Positions 6,671 to 15,900 of a DNA stretch of 21,333 nt are shown here, one piece after another (positions within the stretch are counted from its first letter, which is position 1; each line of letters opens with the position of its first letter). Source of the stretch: Planctomycetota bacterium. Its GTDB lineage: Bacteria > Planctomycetota > PUPC01 > JACPCR01. The position numbers were made by a program, and so were the translations under genes. Below the pieces are notes generated by a model. That model did not search any database. It worked only from the letters and a program-made list of their open reading frames with translations, and was not told where the DNA came from. The DNA is taken from the NCBI GenBank assembly GCA_030740295.1, contig JASLXP010000246.1, positions 1-21,333 of the forward strand, read 5' to 3'.

Positions 6671-9118
6671 ATGCAACTGATCATCGATCACGAATTACCC
6701 CGGCCCGCAGCCCTTGCTGTCGAACACCTGGAGGCGGTATTGAGGAAGAAGGGCATCTCAACTGAACGGTCGCAGAGCGGCGCCTTACAACCAGACATTA
6801 CCATTGGCATTGCGACGGAATCCGTTCCGGTTGGCCGTCTGCTCGCCAATCTGAATCTTGCCTGTCCGGATTCGCCGGAATCCCTCCTCATTGTTCAGAC
6901 CGATGAGGACACCCTCGTCTGCGGCTCCGATGCAGTGGGACTCGCCTACGCGGTGTACGAAGCAGCACGGAGAATCGAGTGTTCGTCTGACAATTCCCTT
7001 GGCGCCGCTCCCACCATCGAGACACCAGACCTGGCATGGCGGAGCATGCAGCTCTTCCTGTGCAACAAAGAGCTCGAGAGGGAGTGGTTCTACTCGGAAA
7101 GGTTCTGGGGATGCTATCTCAAGAATCTGATGGCCTGCCGCTTCAACAATCTCAGCCTCACTTACGGACACCAGACGCCGTACCTCACACCGCCTTATCC
7201 GTTTCTGTTTGAGATGCCCGAGTTTCCGAAGGTGAAGATCCTTCGCTACAAAGATGCCGAACGGAAGAGTCACCTGGCTATGCTGCAATCGATTTCACAG
7301 ATGGTCCGTGAATTTGGCTTGCACTTTACGCTCGGCATCTGGTCCCAGCACGCATGCGACTACGGGGAGCCGATGCTGGAGGGGCTTACGACGGACATCC
7401 TCGCCGAGTTCAACACTGTCGGTCTGAGGAAGCTGCTGGACGCGTGCCCGGACATTGATGGCGTTCAGTTTCGCATGAACTACGAATCAGGAATCCCCGA
7501 AGATGAGCAACGGGAGTTCTATGAGAACCAGTTCAAAGTCATCGCAGATTGCGGCCGGCCAATCCGTCTGGACATCCGTGCAAAGGGCCTGGCCGACGAA
7601 ACCATCGCTCTCGCCCGGGAGATTGTTCCTGAAACTGTCGTCTCCACGAAATTCTGGTGCGAGCACCTTGGGTTGCCTTATGCCATGCCGGCCATCCAGC
7701 AATTCGATGTGCCCCACTACCGCCGTTACGGAACGTGGGATTTGCTGAAAAAGCCGAGGCCGTTCCCTTTGGTTCATCGCCTGTGGAGCGCAGGCACCCA
7801 ACGCATTTTGCTCTGGGGAGAACCGAATTGGGTACGCCGATTCGCCGATGCCTGCCAGAACAGCGAAGGCTTCGAAGTCATGGCCCCGCTCACGAACAAA
7901 GGCCAGCTTTCAGAGGAAGGCGGATGGCGCGTCATCGGCGACCAGTCCGTGCAGCCTTACGAATCGGAGCACGATCGATACTGGATGTTCTATCTCCTCT
8001 TCGGCCGGCTTGGCTACAACTCCGATTGCGATCGGGAAGTATGGAAAAGAGAGCTTCAACACCGGCTGGGAGACCAAACGAATTGGGCACTCCGGTTGTA
8101 CGAAACCAGCGGTCAAATCTTGCCTTTCATCACCACGGTTTTTCAGTGGTCTGCGAGCCTGTGGGGCTTCTGGCCGGAAACGTGGGCGGGAAGAAGTCTG
8201 GAAGAAGATGCCACCATCGAGCCCAGCGATCCTACCCAGTTCCATCGCGTCGATGAATATGTTCAGGACGCGCTGAACGGCAAGCTCTGCGGCAAGTGGA
8301 CTCCGTTCCAGAGCGCAGCTCATCTTGAAACACTTGCTCAGCAAACGGAACAGATCCTTTCCAACAGGGAGACCGCAGGTACTACGAATGCCGAGATCCA
8401 GGGCATGCAAATGGATGCGGCAATCCTCGCCCACCTGGCCAGGTATCACGCAAAACGATTAAGAGCAATCACTCAGTATGCATTTCATCAGAAGACCGGT
8501 GAGCCATACCGGCTGACGGAAGCACTGAACCTGATGCAATCTGCCCGCGCTGAATGGACCTCCCTGGCTAACGCTGCCGCGCCGTATCATTCGAATCTGA
8601 TCTTCGGCCGCGATTCTTTCAGACATACGGGGCACTGGAAAGACTGGTTTGATGTCATCGACAAAGACATTGAGCATCTCCATGGCAAGACAGCTTCGCT
8701 CCGTGATGAATCAGACGGAACAGTGATGGATCCCGAGACAGACGCTTTGCAGGGCACCCAACGACCAGGCATCTCAGTCGATTTCGAGGTTCCTTCAAGC
8801 GCGTCCTCCGGCCAGGATCTGTTCATCCGAATCCGAGTCAGCTCTGATGAGCCAGTCATCGCATCCCGCTGCTTCTATCGGATCACAGATCAGGCCCTTG
8901 ATTTCAGGACCATTGAGCTCTCTCAAAACCAGCACCAGTGGGAAGGCTCCATCCCTGCCGATGCGATTCTTCCTGACTGGGATCTGATGATCTTCTTTGA
9001 ATTCGAATTTAGAAACGGCTCGGCAGCCCGCTGGCCGGACTGGAGACAGCGTACGCCGTACTTCGTGATTGAAACCTGCAATGAAGACAAAAGTAATTCG
9101 TCTGACCCATTCGTCTGA
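6671..9118 (+). CDS. Putative glycoside hydrolase with alpha-glucuronidase-like N-terminal domain
   Basis: Predicted 815-residue protein not assignable to a characterised enzyme. Residues 1-105 look like the GH67/GH20-type N-terminal alpha/beta domain: PDITIGIATES, LLIVQTDEDTLVCG, then GLAYAVYEAARRIE (90-103). From about 121 (DLAWRSMQLFL) to about 500 the pattern suggests a TIM barrel, with FNNLSLTYGHQTPY (158-171), DGVQFRMNYESG and a CEHLGLPYAMP stretch. A helical region follows, and a C-terminal beta-sandwich (about 690-805) holds ISVDFEVPSSAS and a Trp-rich end. No signal peptide, so cytosolic. It begins 18 nt after the PL26-like stop and is almost surely co-transcribed with it. The role is inferred to be cleavage of an imported, perhaps uronic-acid-containing, oligosaccharide. 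Catalytic residues cannot be named. Its last codons lie in a 13-nt tandem duplication that includes the stop. Confidence 0.65.
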   Translation: MQLIIDHELPRPAALAVEHLEAVLRKKGISTERSQSGALQPDITIGIATESVPVGRLLANLNLACPDSPESLLIVQTDEDTLVCGSDAVGLAYAVYEAARRIECSSDNSLGAAPTIETPDLAWRSMQLFLCNKELEREWFYSERFWGCYLKNLMACRFNNLSLTYGHQTPYLTPPYPFLFEMPEFPKVKILRYKDAERKSHLAMLQSISQMVREFGLHFTLGIWSQHACDYGEPMLEGLTTDILAEFNTVGLRKLLDACPDIDGVQFRMNYESGIPEDEQREFYENQFKVIADCGRPIRLDIRAKGLADETIALAREIVPETVVSTKFWCEHLGLPYAMPAIQQFDVPHYRRYGTWDLLKKPRPFPLVHRLWSAGTQRILLWGEPNWVRRFADACQNSEGFEVMAPLTNKGQLSEEGGWRVIGDQSVQPYESEHDRYWMFYLLFGRLGYNSDCDREVWKRELQHRLGDQTNWALRLYETSGQILPFITTVFQWSASLWGFWPETWAGRSLEEDATIEPSDPTQFHRVDEYVQDALNGKLCGKWTPFQSAAHLETLAQQTEQILSNRETAGTTNAEIQGMQMDAAILAHLARYHAKRLRAITQYAFHQKTGEPYRLTEALNLMQSARAEWTSLANAAAPYHSNLIFGRDSFRHTGHWKDWFDVIDKDIEHLHGKTASLRDESDGTVMDPETDALQGTQRPGISVDFEVPSSASSGQDLFIRIRVSSDEPVIASRCFYRITDQALDFRTIELSQNQHQWEGSIPADAILPDWDLMIFFEFEFRNGSAARWPDWRQRTPYFVIETCNEDKSNSSDPFV

Positions 9119-9119
9119 C
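9096..9119 (+). repeat. 13-nt tandem duplication spanning a stop codon
   Basis: ATTCGTCTGAC occurs at 9096-9106 and again at 9109-9119, giving a period of 13. The first copy is read in frame as part of the coding sequence and the second supplies the TGA stop of the 815-residue protein. A 13-nt insertion shifts frame, so the duplication has probably moved the stop codon. Confidence 0.6.
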
Positions 9120-9222
9120 ATTCAGATGATTGTCCACACTCAAGCCAACCGAATGTTATCTTCCAGGGACGGCGTATTACATTCCCCAAGATTCCCCTGT
9201 CGCGTTCACTGAAAGCAAACTG

Positions 9223-12198
9223 ATGAGTCGTTCAATCTGCCTCTCTCTCTTCCTTTACACCGGCATCTCCCTCGCTGAAGAATTCAGCAAGGAGGTCCGC
9301 ACTCTCGATTCCTATCGCGTGGCCAGAGCGCCCGTCATCGATGGCAATCTCGACGATGATGCCTGGAAGGACGCCGCGAAGACAGGCGAGTTTCGCACCC
9401 TCGGCGGTAAAGGTCTCAGTAAGTCAAAGACTGAAGTGATGACCTGCTGGGACACGGACAAGCTCTACGTCGCTTACATCTGCCACGAGCCGAAAATGGA
9501 ACTGCTCACAGAGCATTATCCCGGTTACCAGGGGCCGTTCAGTTGGGGCGCGCAGACGGACGAACTTGAGCTGTTCATCCAGCCCTTCAGAGACGAAGCC
9601 GCCTACTTCCAGTTTACTGCCAGCGCCGCGGCGGAGCTTTATCACCGGTTCAGTGCCGCGCCCAAGACAGACAATAAATATCGGTGGAACATCGAAGTCA
9701 AGACTGCGAAGTTGAAAGACCGTTGGCAGGCCGAGCTGGCGATTCCTTTCACGGGACTGACGTACAAAACGGAAGGCCACCACTACGGGATGACTCCCTC
9801 AGACGGTGATCGGTGGGGGATCACATTCGCTCGTTTCTCTGTTCCCGTTGGTGAGGAGTGGAGCTCCTGGAACGCGGGTACGTTTCATCGGAAAGGCCCA
9901 CTCGGGCAACTGACTTTTAGGGAACGGAAACCGAACCCGACTATTCAGCCTGAGACGGCGATGGCCAGCACCGTCGGTAAGAAACTGTTTCGCGTGAGAA
10001 TGGATAACTCCGCACCGGTTGCCGTTCGGGTCAGTATGAAAATTGAAGTCGAGGAAACAGTCTCGAAAAAGGATGTCGTGCTGACCCCTGGCGGCACGAA
10101 GATCGATTCGATTCCGTATCAGATTTCCGGACACGGGGAAGTCGCTCTCAGTTTCGCGGCATCGATGAAAGGCAAGGTGTTCAAGAAAGGCGTGATTCTG
10201 CACCGGGTTGAGGGCACCGAATCCAAGCTCAAAGAATCTCTGACCAGGGCGAAGAGTTTCCTCAAGGAACTGCCCGGTGATGCAGCTCTACAGAAGTTTC
10301 AGAAGGAAGCCGACGGACTGGTGCAGAAATGGCTGGCTGCGACACAGAAGGCGAAGGCCCTCTCAACAGATGAGTGGCAGCAACTGAGTAAGGATTCGCT
10401 GAGACTGCTTGGAGAAGAAGAAGAGCTTTTCGCACGCGCGGCCAAGCTGGTTTCTCGAAAACGCCTGGTCTCTTTCTGGAGCAACAAGGTAAAAGGCGAC
10501 CTCGAATACGGCGCCGGCGTGGAAGACAACATGACCAAACTGAGGCAGGAGGACACGTTCTCCGGGCAGTTCACGGATCAGGTCAATCTCTCTCTGGCCC
10601 GCAACGAATACGAAGGTATCCAGGTAGTGTTGATGCCCTTTGCGAAAGATCTGGAAGATGTTCAGGTCACTGTTTCAGATCTCGCGGGCCTGGGCGACAA
10701 TCGAATCTCCACGACTCAGATTCGTGTCAGACAGGTCGGCTACGTGGACGTCAAAGAGATTGCCGGCATCGCGGGCCGTCCTGAGAAACCAGCAGGAATG
10801 TGGCCCGATCCTCTGATGCAGTTGGCGAACATCGATTGCCAAAAGGACAGGCTGCAACCCATCTGGATTGATGTTTACACCTCTCCAGATCAACCGGCCG
10901 GAGACTATGACGGCCGCATTCAAATTCAGCCGTCGAACAGTCACGCTCTGAGCCTGTCACTGAAAGTTCACGTGTGGAATTTTGAACTGCCGAAGCGAAA
11001 CAGCCTGAAGATCGATTACTGGTTCTGGTCAGGCCCGGGGAGTATCGAGCAGTATTACAAAACCAAATTCACGCTTGAGGATTTCGAACACTACGCGAGT
11101 TTCATGGGCGGCTACCGGCTTCCACTGGCACCGCATACTTCACACCTCTGGGGCGCTGACCTGTTAAAGATCTACCGGGAGAAAGATGGGAGATACACCA
11201 TCGATTTCACGGACTACGACCCTTACCTGAAGGTCGCCGTCGAAAACGGGATGAACGTTTTTCACCTGCCCTACCTTGTGCGGCGTTACAGGGGACACGT
11301 GGTCTATCACGAACGCGAAAGCGGCAAGAGAATCTCGGAAAAACCGACCGAAGAAGAATCAGAGAAAATGCGGAAAGCAATGACGAAACAGACCTGGAAA
11401 CATCTGAAGGAGCTGGAGTGGTTCGATGAATCCATGACAGTCTACTACAGATTCGACGAGACCCAGCCGCGGGGCAAAAAGTTCGAGTCCATGAAAAGAA
11501 TGCACGGGGAAGCCAAGGAGCTCGCCCCTGGCCTGCGCCGGACTTTTGCCATGAACACACTCGACGTGAAGGCGTTCCGGGATCACGTGGACGTTTTCAT
11601 CCCGGTGATCGAGCGCATCAAACCGGAAACAATCAAACAACTGCAGAAGGATGGCTTTGAAGTGTGGTGGTACACCATGGGCTACGCTCAATGGCCGGAT
11701 TACGTGGCCAATCAGGAGAGCGTGGACCACCGCATCATCATGTGGATGAACTGGAAATACGGTGTAACCGGCATCCTGCGATGGGCCCTCAACCGCTGGG
11801 GTCTTTTCTACACCGCGAAGCCCTGGATGGAGGCGGTCGTCAGCAAAGAGCCTGAAAAACGCTGGCCAAACTGTCTCTGGAAGACCACCAACAGCAGCAG
11901 CTATCTGATGTATCCCGGCCCGGACGGCGATCCCTGGGCCTCCATCAGGATGGAGAATCACCGGGACGGCGTTGAGGACTACGAATACTTCGCACTGCTC
12001 AAGAGTCTCATCGGCCAACTCGAAGGCCAGTCGAAAGACGGCAACCTGAAAAGAATTCAGAGCGAAAGAAAGCTGCTGGATATTCCCAAGTCAGTCATCG
12101 AGTCCCGCGGCGATTACACCCGTGAGCCGAAGACCATTCATGACTATCGGCAGCGACTGGCAAATGCCATTGAGCGATTGAGCCGCTTTGTCAAATGA
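9223..12198 (+). CDS. Exported CBM9-like + GH123-like (DUF4091) protein
   Basis: The frame opens at a TTG at 9130, but the ATG at 9223 is preferred because it starts a short signal peptide (MSRSICLSLFLYTGISLA, cleavage before EEF); this gives 991 residues. Domain order: a CBM9-like sandwich (about 25-240; APVIDGNLDDDAWKDA, then WDTDKLYVAY), a charged helical segment (about 330-420), a beta domain (about 450-590; SLARNEYEGIQ), and a GH123-type barrel (about 595-940). The barrel carries YYRFDETQP, whose Asp745-Glu746 fits the adjacent Asp-Glu catalytic pair of GH123, and WMNWKYGVTGILRWALNRWG, the DUF4091 hallmark. Characterised GH123 enzymes are beta-N-acetylgalactosaminidases using substrate-assisted catalysis; DUF4091 proteins are far more varied. 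It follows the 815-residue gene by 104 nt and probably acts outside the cytoplasm. Confidence 0.8.
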   Translation: MSRSICLSLFLYTGISLAEEFSKEVRTLDSYRVARAPVIDGNLDDDAWKDAAKTGEFRTLGGKGLSKSKTEVMTCWDTDKLYVAYICHEPKMELLTEHYPGYQGPFSWGAQTDELELFIQPFRDEAAYFQFTASAAAELYHRFSAAPKTDNKYRWNIEVKTAKLKDRWQAELAIPFTGLTYKTEGHHYGMTPSDGDRWGITFARFSVPVGEEWSSWNAGTFHRKGPLGQLTFRERKPNPTIQPETAMASTVGKKLFRVRMDNSAPVAVRVSMKIEVEETVSKKDVVLTPGGTKIDSIPYQISGHGEVALSFAASMKGKVFKKGVILHRVEGTESKLKESLTRAKSFLKELPGDAALQKFQKEADGLVQKWLAATQKAKALSTDEWQQLSKDSLRLLGEEEELFARAAKLVSRKRLVSFWSNKVKGDLEYGAGVEDNMTKLRQEDTFSGQFTDQVNLSLARNEYEGIQVVLMPFAKDLEDVQVTVSDLAGLGDNRISTTQIRVRQVGYVDVKEIAGIAGRPEKPAGMWPDPLMQLANIDCQKDRLQPIWIDVYTSPDQPAGDYDGRIQIQPSNSHALSLSLKVHVWNFELPKRNSLKIDYWFWSGPGSIEQYYKTKFTLEDFEHYASFMGGYRLPLAPHTSHLWGADLLKIYREKDGRYTIDFTDYDPYLKVAVENGMNVFHLPYLVRRYRGHVVYHERESGKRISEKPTEEESEKMRKAMTKQTWKHLKELEWFDESMTVYYRFDETQPRGKKFESMKRMHGEAKELAPGLRRTFAMNTLDVKAFRDHVDVFIPVIERIKPETIKQLQKDGFEVWWYTMGYAQWPDYVANQESVDHRIIMWMNWKYGVTGILRWALNRWGLFYTAKPWMEAVVSKEPEKRWPNCLWKTTNSSSYLMYPGPDGDPWASIRMENHRDGVEDYEYFALLKSLIGQLEGQSKDGNLKRIQSERKLLDIPKSVIESRGDYTREPKTIHDYRQRLANAIERLSRFVK

Positions 12199-12295
12199 CG
12201 GACACAATCGCTGAGATATGATTGGGAATCCGTTTCCACTATGATAGACAAGCCTTTCAACCCAGTATAACGCTTCCGCTGATGACGAGTTTGCC

Positions 12296-12517
12296 ATGAA
12301 AGAGTCTCTCAAGGCACATTATGATGGTACGGTGCTTGTACCGGATGAACCTGTGAATCTTCCAGTTGGTACGCCCCTGCGAATTCAGGTGGAGGTGGCC
12401 GAATCTGGAACGTCCCCCTTTAAGGATTTACTGGAATTCGAGGCAGACCTGCCTGATGCACCACCTGATCTGGCAGCACAGCACGACCATTACCTCTATG
12501 GAACTCCAAAGAGATGA
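12296..12517 (+). CDS. VapB-like antitoxin
   Basis: Predicted 73-residue protein. The N-terminus, HYDGTVLVPDEPVNLPVGTP (8-27), resembles the short beta-rich DNA-binding domain of DUF104/AbrB-like antitoxins, and the C-terminus (LPDAPPDLAAQHDHYLYG) resembles tails that bind a PIN toxin. Its stop codon overlaps the start of the PIN gene in ATGA, the usual arrangement for translational coupling. The antitoxin would bind and inhibit the toxin and repress the operon. TATGAT hexamers at 12217-12222 and 12240-12245 are possible -10 boxes in the 97-nt gap before it, but neither has a well-placed -35. The pair interrupts two glycan-degradation genes on the same strand. The partner makes the call good; the family name is less sure. 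Confidence 0.72.
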   Translation: MKESLKAHYDGTVLVPDEPVNLPVGTPLRIQVEVAESGTSPFKDLLEFEADLPDAPPDLAAQHDHYLYGTPKR

Positions 12518-12936
12518 CTGGGATGGTCACGGACGTGTTCGCGGATTCGGCCTTCTGGATCGCACTGGTGGTCAAACAAGACGAACATCACGAAAGAGCT
12601 CAAAAATGGGCGACGCACATCCATGGCAGCATCACCACAACAGAGCCAGTCATATTAGAAACGGCCAATGCATTGGCCCGCCCCAATTGGCGCCCAAACA
12701 CTATTCGACTGATCGATCACCTCTATCAACGGTCTGATGTGGATGTCGTCCGCATGGATGATTCTCTCTGGCAGGCCGCCTGGGACCTGTATTGTGAACG
12801 TTTGGATAAGGGATGGAGTCTGACGGATTGCGTCTCGTTTGTAGTCATGCAAGAGAGAGGACTGGTGGACGCGCTGACGACAGATCTGCATTTTCAGCAG
12901 GCAGGATTCCGCGCCCTTCTTCTGCAAGATCCTTAA
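12514..12936 (+). CDS. VapC-like PIN-domain ribonuclease toxin
   Basis: Predicted 140-residue PIN-domain protein, normal length for VapC toxins, which are Mg2+-dependent RNases that typically cut tRNA or rRNA. The four acidic active-site positions are present: Asp11 (FADSAFW), Glu49 (VILETANAL), Asp105 (WSLTDCVSF) and Asp124 (ALTTDLHF). It overlaps the antitoxin stop by 4 nt (ATGA at 12514-12517). A second in-frame ATG at 12523 is possible but would lose the coupling. The exported PL26-like gene starts 30 nt after its stop, so that gene may be read through from the toxin operon as well as from any promoter of its own. No inactivating change is seen. Confidence 0.85.
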   Translation: MTGMVTDVFADSAFWIALVVKQDEHHERAQKWATHIHGSITTTEPVILETANALARPNWRPNTIRLIDHLYQRSDVDVVRMDDSLWQAAWDLYCERLDKGWSLTDCVSFVVMQERGLVDALTTDLHFQQAGFRALLLQDP

Positions 12937-12966
12937 GCAACCGAATCGCTCCTCCACGTCAAAACC

Positions 12967-15900
12967 ATGAAAGCACTGAAAACGCCAGCATGGCTGCTTG
13001 CAGCCATGACTCTCGTCCTCCCGGTACATCAGCTCCGAGCCGCCGATACGGATGACGATGGGATCACTGACGTCATCGAAGACCAGCTTGGCCTCCCCAG
13101 ACGGGTGAAGCAGAAACTGGCTCACGTGGATGGCAGCCCTGACCGCAAATTCTCACTGGAGCTTTCGAAGAAACATGCGCCGGACATTCTGACTCTGGAG
13201 GCATGTCATGTGGGCGGTCAGCGCGTCCTGTTCAAAACCACGTTCGCGGGCGATCCGGATTTCTCTGGAGCTACTTTCATTCTGTACGTGGACCTCGATA
13301 ACGATCCGAACACAGGGCGCGTAAATAAACATCACGGCGGGGTGGACCTGATGGTCGTGCTCAGCAATCTGAAGATCGGCAAGAGTGAACACAATCCATC
13401 TTTCGAAAGAAAGATTCGATACCGGGGTCTCTTGGACGGGAACACTCTCTGGTTGATGTTCGATGCGCCCCTGATCGTGAAAGACGGCGCGGTCGAGCTG
13501 GGTGTGCATCTGCTTTCACAGAGAAAAATCAAAGGAGCGAGCGGTGATTCAACGAAGCATAAGATCGTCAGGCTGCCGCTATCGGACAACACCGATCTGC
13601 CCCAGGTTTCTTTCAAGCAGCAAATCGGCCGGCCCCTGCCTGAGTACCGTTTCTACAACGACCGGGTGAAGCTCGAAAAGCTTGAAGACAAGGGTCTGAG
13701 GGCCGAGCAGGTGGCCGCCGCTGAGCCAATGAAACGTGGCCGACCACGGCCGGACGTGCCCTTCATGGCGTCTCGAAAAAGAGTAGATGGCAATGTCAAG
13801 TTGAGGAGAGTGAGGGTTAACCTGCTCGAAGAGGCCGGCGTCGCCCGGACGACTTCTCCGGTTCGTTTCGGCTTTCCATTGCCCCGGGGCGCTCTCTTCG
13901 ATCTCAAGAGAATCAGAGTCATTAACGGACAGAATCTGGAGGTACCTGCTCAATTCACGGCAACCGGTTTCTGGCCGGACGACAGCCTGAAATGGGTACT
14001 GATCGAATTCGTCACGCCGCTCAAAAAGAACGAATCTACAGACTTTACGGTCGAATTCGGTTCTTCGGTCAAACAGGCTGAAGGGCCGTCAAAACTGCGT
14101 CTCGAAGAAACCGCGGACTCGCTGACTGTCTGGACGGGAAATCTCAAGGCGCAGATCGACAAGGCGAAGTTCAACCTCCTTACCGCTGTCTGGCGCGATA
14201 GGAATCAGGACGGACAGTTCGGTCAGGCGGAGAAAGTAATTGGCAGCTCTCCCGAGGGCATTCGTCTGGTGGACGAGCGGGGCAAAGTCTTCGTGATGTC
14301 CGCGCGGGCGCCCGAGAGATTTGTCATTGAAGAGAATGGAAGTCAGCGCGTCACCGTGCGAGTCGAGGGCGATTACTCCGCCAGCGATGGCGAAAGCTAC
14401 ATGAGCTACATCACGCGACTGACATTCCGGGCGAACTCGTCCCTCATCGAAATCGCTCACACTCACGTCAACACCTACATCAAGACGGAATTCACCGATA
14501 TCACTTCGCTGTCCATGCCGTTTCAGATTGAGGAAATCACAGACGGCGAGCTGTTGCTTCCAGCAGCCAGGGATGCTGTTGTTAGAAAGCAATGGGGCGG
14601 ACGAGAGGGAATCCGCCAGCTCGCACAATGGAATGACCTGCAGTTTGCCCTCGATGGTGGCGAGCTTCTGGAAGGCAAGACGCCTGGTGTCGTTCGCGTC
14701 TCTGGACAGAAAAATTCTGTCAGTATCAGCTTCAGGGACTTCTGGCAGCGTTGGCCCAAGGCAGTGGATGCATCCGGGCAGACACTCAACGTGGCTCTCC
14801 TTCCCGAACAGCCTGACAGCAACTTTGGCAGCGATCTGCCGCATTACCTGATGTTTCCGTTTGTCAGTGGGAAGTATCGGTTCAAGTGGGGAATGTCGTT
14901 CACCGAAAGGCTGGTCATTGATGTCGGTTCGGCCATGGGCCTTGATGAGCTGCACGCCGACATCAATACGCCGATTGTTCCCGTCATTCCTGCCGAGTGG
15001 TATCGCGAAACAGGTGCCCTGGGTAACCTTGCGGCCCCCTTCGAAGAACAGTTCAAAGCCTGGGACAGCTACGTTGAAACCGCCTTTGAACTGCACATGG
15101 TTCGCAAAGCCCAGGCGCGGGAATACGGCTACTTCAATTACGGTGACTGGTATGGCGAGCGCGGCCGAAACTGGGGCAACAACGAATACGACCTCGCCCA
15201 CGGGCTGTTCATCCACTTCGCCCGCACGGGCAGCAGGGACTGCTTTCGCTGGGCGCTCATCACGGCCAGGCACCAGGCGGATGTGGATTGCGTGCATGCC
15301 TACCCCGATCCGTATTACGTCGGTTCGAATCACCAGCATTCGATCGGGCACACGGGGACTTGGTCGCAAGTTCCACAGCACGCGACGTGGAGTCACAGGT
15401 ACGATTCGCATACGGCCGCGGCCAACGGGCACACTTGGTCTGAGGGCATGCTCGAAGCCTGGTTCCTTGCTGGCGATCCCCGTCCTATGGAGGCCGCGCT
15501 TGGGCTCGGAGAGCACATCGCCTGGGGGATGTCGCGGCGGTTCACCAGGCTCGGCACTCATGAACGCACGGCAGGATGGTCTCTTCTGGCCGTCACCGCT
15601 CTCTACAATGCGACCGGCGACGCGCAGTATCTTGAAGCTGCGAAGCGGATCGTCGCTGTTCCCCTCCGTGAACAGAAATTCAACGAAGGAGGCGCGTGGC
15701 CTCACCGCCTTCCTAGAGACCATGCCGGAGGGCACCGGAAATCCTATGGAAACAATCTGTTCCTGATTGGAGTTCTGCTCAGCGGGATGAAGGCGTACCA
15801 CGAGGTCACCAAAGACCCGGCGGTCGAAAAGTCCATCATTGCCGGTGCGCGCTGGATGGCGAAATCCTGGGATCCCGACGAGGAAGGCTGGCCCTACTCC

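Noticed and set aside
9130..9222. A 31-residue N-terminal extension of the GH123-like protein from a TTG
   Set aside because: The extension would bury the signal peptide that starts at the ATG at 9223, so the shorter form is preferred.
11359..12018. A 219-codon minus-strand frame antisense to the GH123-like domain
   Set aside because: It mirrors a conserved DUF4091 region and has no domain signature or ribosome binding site.
14089..15801. A 570-codon minus-strand open frame antisense to the exported PL26-like gene
   Set aside because: It lies wholly inside a gene with clear domains, its sequence is rich in Arg/Val/His/Pro as expected of a mirror frame in GC-rich DNA, and it shows no family motif.
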